A stretch of 64,000 nt of DNA from Hydra vulgaris (GCF_038396675.1 NC_088921.1:6197501-6261500), one strand, 5' to 3'; counted from the stretch's first letter, positions 11,071-24,098 are shown. The notes: a model not told the origin generated them from the letters alone. Numbers and translations are program-made.

Positions 11071-14000
11071 GCCTGCTGAATAAACTGGGGAGGGGTGGGG
11101 ACGCTTAATAATTCTTTATTACTTTTCCAACCCCTCCATAGTGGGCCATGTGGTGGAAAAAAGTATTAAAAAAATGTTTTCAAAAATGACATAGTTATAT
11201 ACCATTTTATAGCTTAAACATCCAGCTTTTATAAAATGTATATATTTCTGTATAACTATCATGCCATTTGCATTTTAAACTGTTAATAGAAGAGGTTAGT
11301 TTTTTTTTAAATTTTTTTTATTTTTTTAGTAATATTTTTTGTGTTTCTAATTAGCTAATTGTTATTGAACTTTAAAACTTCATTTTTTAATTAAATTAAA
11401 TAAAAGTATAATCTATCAAATGAGCTATTGCAAAACTATTTTGCATGCAAACTATACTAAATAAATTGATTTCTAATTAAGGCATACGTAAAGTACTTTT
11501 TTTAGTGAAAATTTCACTTAATTAATGAAATACTTTTGCGGTCCATGGTGCTCCAGAAACTTGAGACTTGAAATATTTTGCCCAATATACATCATGTACA
11601 TCATCGATATATATTTTACCTATTGTCGGCAGTTGTCAGCTGCGTCTCTATATATGATTTTTACAAGTTTCATCTTTGGGTTAGGGGACCAACATACTGG
11701 CTTTTTTGTGTGTTCTTAGGCTCCAATCATCGCAATTTTTTAGCAAAACATCTTTTTTATCACATTAAAATGAACATATAAATATTTGAAGCTTGTTTCA
11801 TATCTGATTGTCCAAATGTCTCAATAATAATATTTTTAATATTTATAAATATTTTTTGTATTTGTAGGCCGAAAACGAAATATTTTGATATCTATGAATT
11901 TATTATGCATAAGCTTAATAATCTAGAAATATCTGACTCTGGTATTGTGGACAAACTTATTGATGCTATGAATTTGGATTGCAACAAGCAGCAATTAGGA
12001 ATTATAATAACGCAATCTATGATTTGAAATACGGCTTGATTTGAAGAAAAGAATAAAAAATGGCTGCCACACCATGTTCCTGAAATTTTAAATGTAACAC
12101 CAATACCTATTGCAAGACCAATTAAGACAAACTTTGATGACTAATCTACCAAAACTAAAAAACATTAAGTTAGTCACTTAACTTAAATTTATTTTGCTAC
12201 TGCGTTACAATTTGCTTCAGAAACTAAAAAGAGAAAAGAAAATCCAATTGAAAAAATCTCAAAAAAAGATTGTAGAATGTCTAAAGATGAAGCTCTTTGT
12301 CTTTTTTTAGACGCTAGAATGACAAAAGTTTTCTACCAAATTATTCAAAATCAAGTAGTTGAAAAGGGAGTTGATATATATCATCCATATAATGATGTTC
12401 GGAATGCAAAACTGATATGCTATTCTGCAGATATATCTGTCTCAGACTTTTCAGATGAAATAAAACTGCAAGCTTTGGTAGATCATACAACAAATAAAAT
12501 ATGCAAGGCACAGTACAATGTCCTTAGCAATAAAGGCACTCCAGATAGACTTTTTCAGAGATACAAAATAGGCTTTGATGGTAACACAGGACAGTCCATA
12601 TATAAACAAATATCGCAAGGAACAGTAACAAGAAATTTAAACAGTTAGCAGACACTTTTTATTACTTGCCTAGTGCCATTGTACTTATGTGGCTTTTCAA
12701 ATGGATACAGGTACCCAGCGAAATCCACGACTATTATCACAATGTAATGTAGACCTCTGCGTTTTAAATTTGAAAAAGAAACAGCAGCAGTTTCTAAACA
12801 AGAAGAGATCACATTAGGCTTGAGATTTCAAACTTGCAAGATACTGAAGTTGATATAAATAATAAAAAAATCAAAATACATCAAATAATACAAATTACTA
12901 TTAATGATAAAAAAAATTCACACTGCTCTTACAGATGTTACAAATTTTGGTCAATGCTGTACTATATGTGGGGCAGGTCTCAAAAAAAAAGCAATGAATG
13001 ATATTGAAAAAATGTTTTTGAAAAAGGGTATGTCAGGCAATTTATTTGGTTTATCATCTTTACATGCTTGGATATGTTTTTTTGAATGTTTGTTACATAT
13101 TGGATATAAAATGACTTTCAAAAAGTGGCACGCAAGAACAATAAAAGATAAATCTAAAGTAAAGGCTCTGAATCAATCAATTCAAAATAGATTTAAAGAT
13201 GAAATGGGCTTGATAGTTGGTGTTTTGAAATCTGGTGGTAGTGGAACATCAAATTATGGAAATACATCTCAAAGAGCATTTCAAAATGTGGAAAAGTTTG
13301 CAGATATTTTAAATATTGATCTTGAACTGATTCTAAATTTGCATATTATATTGGCGACATGTGGTTAAGATATTGACACTGATAAATTTGAGGCTTTCTG
13401 TTTAAAAAAAGCTCGACCATATGTTCATCATCATCCTTGGTACTATATGCCACAATCTCTCCACAAAATTTTAACACATGGTTCTGAAATTATTGAAACT
13501 TTAGCATTAGTCATTGGTATGTATTCTGAAGAAACTCAAAAGCACACAATAAAGGCTTTCAAAACTATCGTGAATATTTTGCAAGAAAATTATCTTGTGT
13601 GAAAACTAACCAAAATTTGTTTAATCGACTACTGCGTACATCTGAGCCATTTATTGCATCTCTGAGAAAGACAGCCTGAAGTCACACCCAAACAAAAAAC
13701 TTACTAGCTGGAGTTATTGACTTATAGAGGTCATCCACAGATAATATTGGTTTATAAATGTGCCTTTTGTATCTTTATAATTTTGGAAATGTGTAAATTA
13801 AAACAAATAGTTATGCTCAATCATATTAGAATCATCAAATTAATTTGCATACCAAGTTTAGAAACATTTGGCTAAAAATAACCCTTTGGAACTAACCATA
13901 AAAATGATTTGGTATACAACTGGAGTTGTCATGGCAACAACAAAAAAAATCATACTCATTCAAATTTTAATCATCCAATTACTTTATATACCAAATTTTG

Positions 14001-14633
14001 AGGCCTATGGATGAAATGAAAAAAAGTTATGACTTTTCCAAAAATATGGGATTCAAGCCCACTGTGCCCTCGTAGCTTATTAGGACTACCCCATTTATTT
14101 ATTTTGAAGCAATAAAAAATGAATTTGGTATTTTTTTACTTTGAGAAATTACTTTTTTTTTAGTCAAAAGTAAGTTTCACATCATAGATGAAAATAACAA
14201 CAAAAAACTTCTTTTCATTTTGCGTATGTGTTTGGAAGAATTCTATTCATAAATGATATTTCTTATTTTTAAGTGTGAATTAACTTTCTAAAGGATTTTT
14301 TCAAAACTATTAGGCGTTAACATTTGCTGAAGCTATTTAAAATATTCTTTGTCACTATCATCAAAAAGCAACATAATTTCGTGCGCCACAATATGAAGAA
14401 ACAGAACCAAACAGAAAAAATCAATGCTTCTACAGTTTTAGATTTTATTTTAATTTCAAAAAAAGATTAAGTTGTTCTTCTGAGTTTAATAATTTTCTTC
14501 AAGTGTTTTCGTGTTTTTAACTTTTTTAAAATTCTGACCCTTTCATTTATTAGGATTCCTCCTCCCCTGTTTATTAGATTTTATAAAATTTCCAACACTC
14601 CTATTTATTAAGACCTCCGTTTATTCAGCAGGC
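11071..14633 (+). mobile_element. DNA transposon with RAG1-core-like transposase, decayed
   Basis: A 15-base exact inverted repeat (gcctgctgaataaac at 11071-11085, complement at 14619-14633) is followed inward by similar G-rich blocks on both sides (ggggaggggtgggg; ggaggtcttaata, then caggggaggagg). It encloses about 3.6 kb with one degenerate plus-strand transposase gene. I cannot fix a target duplication with confidence. The gene is on the same strand throughout and there is no sign of another insertion. The element is old: its gene has many stops. Confidence 0.6.
11871..13690 (+). pseudogene. RAG1-core-like transposase, broken
   Basis: The reading can be followed from about 11871 (KYFDIYEFIMHKL) through the open frames 12277-12648 and 12904-13368 to about 13690. 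Blocks in order: GFDGNTGQSIYKQ (compare the first catalytic Asp region of RAG1, CDGMGD), CCTICGAGL (compare the CTLCDAT zinc pair), SLHAWICFFECLLHIGYKM, GNTSQRAF (compare RAG1 GNFARKL), then after a stop HHPWYYMPQSLHKILTHGSE and IGMYSEETQ (compare HKTLAHVPEIIE and the catalytic-Glu block WASEGNE). The order and spacing match the RAG1/Transib core; I infer homology from memory of those motifs. Stops lie near 12028, 12141, 12167, 12646, 13368 and 13601. The block matching the second Asp has no Asp here. Confidence 0.55.
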
Positions 14634-15601
14634 AACCTATACATCAACTCAAAAACAATGCAATTAACTTAAGTTAATATTATATTCAATGATCTTGTAA
14701 GTTCAAAAACTAAATTAGATAATTACTGCCATGAATCATTATCATTAATAGCAAAGTTTTTTTTTCAAATTTGTTTTTTTAACTTTTTAGTTCTTTCTTT
14801 TTATGGTATTTATCTATGGTATTTATTTATTTCTTTATTTGTTTGTTTTCTATTTTATCTAATTTATCTATGGTATTTATTTATTTATGGTATTACCTAA
14901 TATTTAAGATGATCTTATTTTAATATTTATATACTATTAATAAATCCTAAGCTGTAACAAAGGGCTTTATATGTGGCCTTGACAATCCACAACAAAAGAC
15001 TGAGACACAAAAAAACTGAAACACAAGCAAAACCCATGCATTGAGTCAAGAAGATCCAGCATTCAACACCCTAAACTGGAAACAATGTATTAAAAATACA
15101 TCTGCGCTAGCCTAATAGATGAAGAAGGGTGTGCGAGGCTGGTCAACAGATAGAATTTGTTTACCCCTAAATTCTTTGCCTGGAAGGCCTTCTACAAGAT
15201 GAGTATTTTTATTAAGACACCATCTCTAGCCTTTACTCAACCAAGAGCCCCAAGGCAGGGGGTGTTTTAAGTCGGAGTTGGCATCTCCTAGCCTTTGTCT
15301 AAAAGGGCATATCCTACAAGGCAGCAGGACATGAAGCAGATTGTACTGGGTTACATGTTACCAGTAGCAGGATAACCTGATCTGACAACTATTCTTAACA
15401 ATTCTTAAAAAAAAAAGCGTTTAAACATCCGGTAAATAAAGTTTTCGTAAGTTTTTTTACTTTTTAAACTGTTTCATGTTCATCGTCTATATTTCATAAA
15501 AATAATTTTAAAAATTGGTATATGTGCGACATTTGAAGGAGTCAGTATTTATATATAATATATATATATATAACAATCTATATATAATAATCTATATAAT
15601 A
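14634..15601. other. Non-coding; GC-richer block at 14960-15390
   Basis: 14634-14950 is AT-rich with short tandem ttatttat motifs. 14960-15390 is clearly richer in G+C, with phrases such as tagcctttgtctaaaagggc and ccaaggcagggggtg and two related 'ctagcctttactcaa / ctagcctttgtctaa' stretches about 70 bases apart. It looks like an untranslated region of a retroelement or a SINE-like repeat. No ORF and no tRNA fold could be supported. Confidence 0.4.
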
Positions 15602-15736
<135 letters not shown>

Positions 15737-15740
15737 GCAT

Positions 15741-18421
15741 ATAAACTAGTAGAAAATCACTTAACAAAAATTTTTCTCATTTTACACTGTGTTTCATCAA
15801 TAAAGACTCATCAGAAATGAAAGATTAAATTAATAAAACTTCAATTTATACCAAAAATTAAATTACAGGAAGTCGCAAATGTCTTCACTACTGTCAATTT
15901 TGACATATTTGTTGGATTTGTTGGATTTGCTGACACTATTATAAAAAGAATTCCTTGGAAATGATTACTTTTTTAGAGACTTAATGTAACTATTATGTAA
16001 GCTCATTTATTTTTATAGTTTTTAAGGAGAAACTCATTTTCGTGCCTGCATTGAGATATTAATTCCGATTTTTTGTTTAATAAACATTATTGGTTTGCGT
16101 GCGTAATTATTTCAAATTTTTCTTGAAGGCATAGTATACATTTTTTAGAAATATTGTTATATGGAGGGGCTTTAGGTTATATGGAGGTTATATTGTGGTT
16201 ATATTAGGTTATATTGTTATATGGAGGGTTTTAAGGTTGGACCAATTCCGTATAAAATCATCAATATTTTTATCTTTTAACTCCCATATATATTTTGACA
16301 GCATGGTGTCTTTTGAATACTTTTTATTTTTAAGAGATTGCTTATGATTGGCAAAACGTTTTTTACATTCATCCTCTGTTATGCCAATATATTGTTTATC
16401 AGGTACATTCTTGGAGGAAACAACACATTTATATACCACATTTTTTGATAAACAACTTCCTTTAATAAACAACTCATTGGACAATTGTTTTTTGTTTACA
16501 ATTACAATTTTCTGCAGTTTTTTTATTTAGGATTTCTTTTTTGCTTAACAAAGCATTATTGTGACCTTTTATAATTCTTTCCATATTTTTTGTGCAACTG
16601 TAGCTAACTCAAATTGTATTTCGATTAAAAATTTTATGTAATTTATTAGAGGGCGGGGAAATGCTTATCGACCAATTTTAAGAACACTTTTCCTATGATA
16701 GTGGAAACATTTTGGCAATATAGGGGGGGGGGGGGTTGTACTAAATTACATTTCTAGTTCTATTTCGTTTTTTTGTATTCTTTTTTTCAGGGTCAAATTT
16801 TAGTTCGAAATTTTCAAAACCACTTTTTTTTAGGGCATCTTTAAATATTCGTTTAGAGGAATTGAATACATTTTCATTAGATGAGTTTTGGTGTAATCTG
16901 TTATTAATTGAAATAGGGATTTATTTTAGAATTTGGGGTGGATGATTAGAGTTAATATTAATATACAATAATTCATCGTTTGGTTTTTTGAAAGGCTTAT
17001 ATGAACTTTCAGAGAGGTTAAATGTGAAAACAAGAAAGTTCCCTATTTTAAATTTATGTTTGTTTCGATTTGAAAGCCAATATTTTTAAGAATTTTTATA
17101 ATATCTATTCAAACTTTATCGAGCTGCGGACCAGATCTTTTAAGCATTACTAATAAATCATCGTCTCGATAAAGGCCTAAATCATTTATATTGATTATTT
17201 TAATTAATAAATCTAATATGTATAGTCCAACAAATTCACATACACGTGAGCAGAGATTTTGTTGACTATACACGTATAGTCAACAAAATCTCTGCTCCAT
17301 AATCATAACTGCCCATTGTTACATCAAAGCAGTCATGTATGTTTTTCGTTTTCCAAGTTTCCAAATTAAAATAGAGTAAGGTTTTCCTACAATGTTTTAT
17401 TATACGGATTATTTCTTAAGGAATAACTGTGTGGCTTTTTGCAAATTCAATTGTTTTATCTAAAATACCTGCAGTTATTGAAGGGTAAAAATTATTAATA
17501 TCAAATTGAATAAATTTACAGTCATTTTTATTTTCGATTATGGAGAACCAATTTATAACATCAATGGTATTTTTCCATTGTTGCAAATTTAATTTATTTC
17601 TAAGAGTATTATTAATTTTGTCCAATTTAATTTTGCTTACATGTCCCATCTCACTTTTTGAGGAAACCAATAACTTTCAAGGAAGTTTGTTTTGAAATTT
17701 TGGTTTATGGTCTTTTAGTGTTACGTAGGCTTGGGCAGGGGCAGTTGATTTGATTCAGTTATTAAGGTTTATTTTTTAGCAATACTTTGTGCTTCTAAAT
17801 TAATTGCGTTTTCCAAACTTTTAGGGGGCTTTTTCATAAGAACAAGTAATATTGTCGCGTAAAATTTCTTTCATGTTATCTGTTATAAATTGGTTTATGT
17901 TATTTGTTTTATCAGCAAAAATCAAAATATTAGGGTTTGATTTAATTTTTTTAACATCTAACTTTAATTCCGTTTGAAAATCGTTTTTTATAGGGCGAAA
18001 CTTTATTGTTTTAATTAAATGCAATAGGTCATTTTCAAAATTTACTAAATCAGATATAAATACATTATCTGTGTTTGTATTTAATTTAAAAAAAAAATGG
18101 GCCTTCCAACGAATTCTTTTAATAAAATGCTCAACTTTTTCAATCAAAGAAATAGTATAACTTTTTTCATCTAGTATAGGTATATTTTTCAAAGAGTAAG
18201 TGAAATTTAGTTTTTATATATACACGAAATGTTAAAATACAATTAAGAGTGCTCCACAAATGTTAATAAGGAGCCTAATATATATAGTTAAACAGTTTTA
18301 AAAGATATTCTACAAAATAGAGTGCTCAATTTTCTTAAAAGAACAGAGCAATTATAAATTAGTAGAAAATCACTTAACAAAAAGTTTTTCATTTTAAACT
18401 GTGTTTCATCAATAAAGATTA
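15741..18421 (-). mobile_element. Penelope-like element 1 (RT plus GIY-YIG endonuclease), broken
   Basis: Direct repeats of about 67 bases at 15741-15808 and 18354-18420 (both start ataaaYtagtagaaaatcac and contain ctgtgtttcatcaataaag) flank the coding part, like the pseudo-LTRs of Penelope elements. Reading on the minus strand: an N-terminal RT domain at 17821-18192 (FADKTNNINQF), the RT at 17100-17670 (MGHVSKIKLDKINNTLRN, FIQFDINNFYPSIT, LYRDDDLL), then a GIY-YIG endonuclease at 16209-16484 (CVVSSKNVPDKQYIGIT, ending YIWELKDKN). It copies RNA by target-primed reverse transcription. Several lesions separate the pieces, and a 13-base G run (16723-16735) and a palindrome (17248-17297) lie inside. 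Confidence 0.8.
17248..17297. repeat. Perfect palindrome, 24-base arms, 2-base spacer
   Basis: Arms 17248-17271 (starting gagcagagattttgttgac) and 17274-17297 are exact inverted copies separated by ac. It lies in the RT region of PLE 1, where related copies (for example near 36070-36090) have no such insertion, so it looks like a templated inverted duplication. Confidence 0.95.
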
Positions 18422-18428
18422 ACCATGA

Positions 18429-20560
18429 GAGAGACTAGGTTTTTTCAAACCGAGACGAGACCGAGACGAGAAGTTATTACTTCTCGTAAGACCGAGAACG
18501 AGACGAGAAATTTAACGATTTTTGAAAACAAATTTATTAAAATAAAAAATTAAATTACAAAAAAAAAATGTAAACACGGTTTTGACAAATAGACACAAAT
18601 GACATTCGTCTAATGTAAACAACTTTTTCAAATATAAATTCAGAACTTTTTTGTGAAACTTTTCCAACAAGACAATGTTTTCTCTGATTAAGATGATTTG
18701 TTCTACTTTTACTGGGTGTAAGTTGTGTCTGGATGATCGGACAACATTTCCACCTGAGCTAAAAACTCTCTCTGGTTTAGTTGAACTTGCTGGAATAGCT
18801 AAAATTTGTCAAGCTAATGAAGAGAGTTCTGGCAATGTATTTAAATGCAATTTCCACCAATCAAGAATCGGAAAGTCTTTTTTGGCATCAGGGAGATATT
18901 CATACTGGCACATTTTGCTCAAAATAGGATTCAGTTCAGATGTTGGCTCTTGTGTTTCAAGTCTGACGTTTAACTTGCGCTTCAGTTTTGAATTAGGGGA
19001 CAAATCTGCTGAAAGGACTCTGGAAACAGGTTGGCACTCAACATTATTCTTAACCTGTGAGGCTAACCATTCTTTTGTTGTTTGAAATTTTTTGAAGAGC
19101 TTCAAGTGAAGTCCCTTTAAAGCAGGATTTAAGTAGTTTGCTGCAGCACTCAATAAGTTTCCAGTGTGACAAAGAGGAAATCTTTTCTCAATGCAGCTTT
19201 TCAAGTTTTTTGTATACAAGACACCGTAGCCATTTTTTCCATCCGTCTCAATTTATTGATCAATTTTGTCATGGATTAAATAAAGAGAATCGGCGACAGT
19301 GTTAATTGTTGGAATAGACTCAGCCGACCACGTTTCTGTAGCTTCTTTAAGTAGTGCAAAAATTTCTACAGCTCCCTCAATTGATTTCCACTGTGATGCA
19401 CTAATGGTCTTTGAAGAAAAAATATTTTCATTTGCATATTCAGATGTAGGACAGAAGCCATGGTATTCAGTTCACTATTCCATCTTGTGTCAACAGATTG
19501 GCGTAACTGTCTAAAATTCATTCCTTGAGCGTCTGATTCTGATTCAAGCAACTCAGCTGCAATTGTTGACTGGTGAGTTAAAGAAGCCTAATCTTTGCAT
19601 GTTTGCAACGCATCATCCATTCGAGCAGTCATTCCAAATGAGTCTCAAACTGCACATTGCAAAATATGATTGTTGCACAAGTATTGGTCAAGGCGCTTTG
19701 ACAATTTGACTGCAAGTTTCAAGTTTCTTGCCTGGTCGTTCACGCAGTACATTGGCAAATCAGCAGGCAAATTTAGTTCTTCTAAGTAAGAATCCAGCTT
19801 TCCTTCAATTAAGATACCTGTGTGTCTGCCTGGGAACTGTTGGACATGGGGTGTACAGTGATGTAGTCTCTAATTTTCGTCAATAGCATGAAAAGTCCAA
19901 GAGATGTAGCTGTCCTGAGCTCTAGAAGTCCAAAGGTCAGAAGTAAATGCAGCACTTTTCAGATTTGGCGTAATCTCCGTTATTATGCTCTTCATTCCAG
20001 CTCGAACTTCGCTTGACCGAATTGAAAGCTTTCTTGAATATGTTGTTCTGTGATGAAGGCTCAGTTTAGGGTTTGCAATGTCAAACAATTTCTTGAAACC
20101 TCTTTCTTCGACTGCTGAAAAGGATGCCAGATCAGTGCAAAAGTAATCCAGCATTGCAGAGTCAAACTGTTTTTGAATGGAATTGTCTTTGTCATATTTC
20201 AACTTTGTTTCAAGCATTTCGACCGTGGTTCGTTGTTTCTTCTTAGGAGGAGGAAGAAGAGAGTCGTCAGTTTTTTCAGAATACTTAACGTAATCTTGGC
20301 TGTGTTTTTTTTCGAGGTTACAATGAAGTCCGCTTGTGTTTCCATCTTTAGTTTTCAAAGACTTTTTGCACGCCTTGCATTCAGCACCGTCACTTGTTTT
20401 TTGAAAATATCTCCAGATTTTGTTTTTTCTTGGTGACATTTTTGATCGTTGAAATGAGGCAAGAATATTTTATTTCAATATGAACAATATGTGTCAAGTT
20501 GAACCCCACTGGTAAACTAATGAAATTAAGTCGAAAGTGCACCATTTTATACACACAGTT
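18429..20560 (-). mobile_element. hAT element, decayed
   Basis: A minus-strand hAT transposase (about 18660-20439) is followed downstream (18430-18520) by an end-like block of repeated GAGACGAG motifs (ccgagacgagaccgagacgag ... cgagaacgagacgag) with a small hairpin cgagaagt/acttctcg. Subterminal short repeats of this kind are usual in hATs. The left outer end is put near 18429, where PLE 1 stops. The right end is not resolved; 20560 is an estimate, and no matching inverted terminus was found before the (TA)n at 20917. Confidence 0.55.
18660..20439 (-). pseudogene. hAT transposase with BED zinc finger, broken
   Basis: The start codon at 20439 opens a 189-residue frame with a BED-type finger (ECKACKKSL, then LHCNLEKKHSQDY) and the hAT core start (SAAFTSDLWTSRAQDSYISW). 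Further pieces at 19366-19551 (VDTRWNSELNTM) and 18809-19219 (ILDWWKLHLNTLPELSSLA) cover the middle. The C-terminal dimerisation block (ERVFSSGGNVVRSSRHNL) is readable in sequence at about 18690-18780 beyond a stop. Visible damage: stop after the first piece near 19870, one or more frame changes between 19220 and 19860, and a stop after SLA near 18809. It would cut and paste the element in the nucleus. Related to ZBED-type hATs. Confidence 0.75.
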
Positions 20561-20916
20561 CACAAATATAGGTTTTAGGTATAAAATGATATGATCCCGG
20601 AAGTTTCAATGGATTTAGGTCACTAATGTCATACATTATGAGGTTCTGACTTTAAAAAATTCTAATGTGTGGCCCTTTTTGAGAAAATTAAATTTGAAAA
20701 TTTGCAAAAATTTCATAAGATTTTTGTAAGATTTTAAAAGGTTGAACTTCTGTAATTAGTGTTTAAATCAACAATATGGTTGATAATACAATATTTATTA
20801 TTATTTTTTGTTAAATATAATAAGACTACGACATTTTAGTTAAAAGCCAAAAAAATTAGATCTGATTCCCATTATATATCAATATATCAATATTTGTAGC
20901 TTTATTGCGTAACTAG

Positions 20917-21069
<153 letters not shown>

Positions 21070-21352
21070 AATGTGTATTAACACAATGATTCTCCAATTG
21101 CAGTCGTAGTATTTTTTATGTATTCTCGTTTTTATCATTTATTTATCTCGTTTTTATTATTTTGTTTCTATATTTTAATGGATTACTATAAAATAGTAGT
21201 TCTTATAAACACTTATTCTAGTTTTTACTGTCTTCTTATGCTCACTTTCGAAACTTAAAATGTAGCTAGATATATACTTGTATGTTTTAAATAGATAATC
21301 TGGAAAAATAAAAAATAAAATCTACAAAACTAGTTTAACGAACCAAAAGGTT

Positions 21353-24046
21353 ATGCCACGCTTACTCTTTAAAAAAAATAAGTATAAGAGATTTCACGAG
21401 GACAATCAGAGAATGGTTTGTGCCTGCTGCCATCTGAAAGATTTAAATTGTATACCCATAAACCTGACACTGGAGAAAATGATCAAAGAACATATCAATC
21501 CCAATTATTCAAGACATTTGTTTGAGTATCCAACACGTAAAACTTACATTAAAACTTTAAATGCAATAAGTTAAGTATTGTAGTCAATTTAATATTGTGT
21601 TTTGACAGTTGTTTTTTTTACGATTCAATATGTATTAAACTAAATATTTTTTTAAAGAAAACATGTCTTACAGCTCCCTCACAACAACGTACTTTGTAAA
21701 AACAGATATTATTTTCGAATTCATAACTTTAGTTTTATTCTAAGGAATTTGTTCATCATGCAAATCATACATGTACAAGCTGGCTTCCAATAATCCTATT
21801 CCAATAAATGTTACTGAAAACTGGAAGCAAGCGGACCTAATGCTTTTCAAGTCTGGAAGAGACTGTGTCATACAGTGTACAGTCTGTTCTTTGGCAAAAT
21901 TCATGGATCATAGGGTACTAAAGAAAACTAAAGCTAGAATTGAAAAGTCAAAGTCAGAAAAACTTCTTATTTTATGCCCTAAATGCTTTTGTAACCTTGG
22001 TAAAGGTTTACCCCACAAATGTTCTCCTGGGCAGGAGAAGGTAAATGTTTCAACCCACCTAAGTAGCAGATCATCACAGGTACAACAGCAAGTTACTTCA
22101 ACTCTGCTCAAAAACATCTATACATCTTCACAGACAAACCTTGGAGAAGAGATCACTATTTCAACAGGTTAGGTTTCCTATCTAATATACTATAAATAAC
22201 ATGTGAAATAACAATTTTCATGTTTTCAGTATCAGCTATTTTCAAATATGTAAGAACAGTTAATAATTTTATTACAGGAGGAGCTTTAGTTCCTGTAACC
22301 CTTGGCAAACAAATTGAACAAAAAAAGAAAGTAAAATTTGAAGAGATCCAGCCTCTAATAAACAAACTAGGACTTAGTCAGTATATGAATAAGCAGATGT
22401 TGCAGGGGCTTCGAAAATGCGGTATTAAATTTGAGTCATTCATGGAGGCAAAACTAGACGAGAGGAGCAAGATCCTTTCAGATTTTTATGCTGTTAAGAC
22501 AATTCAAGCTGGAGAGAAAATAAACAATAAGCTTACAAAGGTAGTTTCAGAATAAATTTTAGCATTCTTTAAATATAGTATTTAGTAAAATGTTCCCTAA
22601 TGTTCAATTTAGGTGGAGGTTCATTGAAAGTAATCTGTAACATATTTGAGCCTGAAAAAGAGAGAGAGGACGACATGGGAGATAGAGGGACATACTCTGG
22701 GATCAATAGTTCTGTTGTTCTTGCATATGCAGATAACTTACAAGAGACCCATCATAACTTATTGCAGATTGTCGAAAGCATAAATCTGCATGAATGCAAA
22801 TATTCTCTGGCATCAGATATGAAACTCATCAATATATTGTTGGGAATTTCGGTACTATATATATATATATATATTATATTCCAAATTATATATTTTTTAC
22901 ATTGCTTGAACACATATATATGTTTAAGTAATGTAAAAAGTAGTACATGCAAGTATATGCGTGTACTACTTGATAAAATGTAAATCATGATCCTTATATA
23001 AATTATTCTAGGCACATGTGGGAAAACATTCCTGTGCCTGGTGTGAAGGTACATCAAGTATTGCTGCTGGAGATCTCAGAACTTTGAGATCTTATACTAT
23101 ATTGCGAGGCTGGATCGCCACACAAAAGGATGCAGGACTTCAAGGTAATGTTAATATTATACATTAAAGATAATGCTTTGCCTTAAAAAGTTCTGCATTT
23201 TATCAGACTTTAACAAATATTATTTTTACATAGAATGTTGTGAAGCCATGCTTGATTAAGGAAGATAACAAATCCAAGTTGGTGTTAGATGTTATACCTT
23301 TGCCAGAACTTCACTTACTGATGGGCTTTGTAAATCATATGTCATCATTCCTAACCAAATTGTGGCCCGAGTTTGAGATGTGGGTTGCAAGCTTGGGATG
23401 TTTAAGAAAAGGATATCATAGTGGAACTTATGAAGGAAATACTTCAAAACGGATCCTAGAACAGTGCGATGAGCTAGAAAATATTTTGCCAGTAGAGCTA
23501 TTACCTCTATTAAAACCGCTGCAAAAGTTCCACGTGGTAGTTCAAGGAACATTCGGAAACAGTTTAGATCCCAATTACAAAGAAGACATTCACGCATTCA
23601 CGCAATCTTACATGGTTACCCAAGAATACTGTAAGGAGGTAGAATATAAAATGTACTTTTTTGCTTTTAATAGTTTGTGCAAGCACATGGGTGTTTCACT
23701 ATAAATGTTATACAAAAATTTTGTATAATTTTATACAAAATACTTTTCTTATAAAGATATCACTTCAATAAACAGCATAATTTAAAAAAAATTGATTGAT
23801 ATTTTATTATAGTATCTTCAAAAAGATGTAACTGTCACTTGGAAAGTACATGCTATTACAGCACACCTAGAAGAATTTATCTCCAGATCTGGGCACTCTC
23901 TTGGAAGATATGCAGAGCAGGCTTCTGAATCAGCTCATGCGAAAATGAAGCCTGTCATCAACAGATTCAATGTTTCCCAAATGAACAAAAAACATTTAAC
24001 AAGAAGCAAGAGAATTGCAGAGGTGTTTAGTAGTAATAACCTGTAA
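21353..24046 (+). CDS. Intact multi-exon RAG1-core-like transposase or transposase-derived gene
   Basis: Open frames join through GT/AG sites into about 640 codons: exons 21353-21536, 21745-22167, 22278-22540, 22579-22851, 23012 to about 23152, 23234-23638 and 23813-24046. Introns are short (38 to about 210 bases). All junctions keep frame; the least certain are the start of exon 4 and the end of exon 5. The N-terminal third has Cys pairs (CACC, ICSSC, CTVC, CPKCFC). Then LGGGSLKV, VVLAYADNLQETHHNLL (compare RAG1 LMLADESDHETL), GKHSCAWCEG (zinc pair), PLPELHLLMGFVNH, YEGNTSKRIL (compare GNFARKL), and KVHAITAHLEEFI with SLGRYAEQASESAHAKM (compare RAG1 HKTLAHVPEII and WASEGNESGNK). This is the RAG1/Transib order. 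An Asn precedes GGG where relatives would have Asp, so activity is uncertain. No stop in any exon: either a recent transposon or a gene under selection. Confidence 0.65.
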
Positions 24047-24098
24047 TAAAAGAACCTTGTCGAAGTTTTAATATAGTATTAAAGGATATTTTTTCATT

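Noticed and set aside
14940-15400. Possible tRNA or tRNA-derived SINE head
   Set aside because: No A and B boxes at the right spacing and no cloverleaf could be drawn.
16723-16735. Run of 13 G, possible G-quadruplex
   Set aside because: A single homopolymer inside a broken Penelope element, probably slippage.
22752-23057. Minus-strand open frame of 101 codons
   Set aside because: Lies across exon 4, an intron and exon 5 of the plus-strand gene and includes (TA)n sequence.
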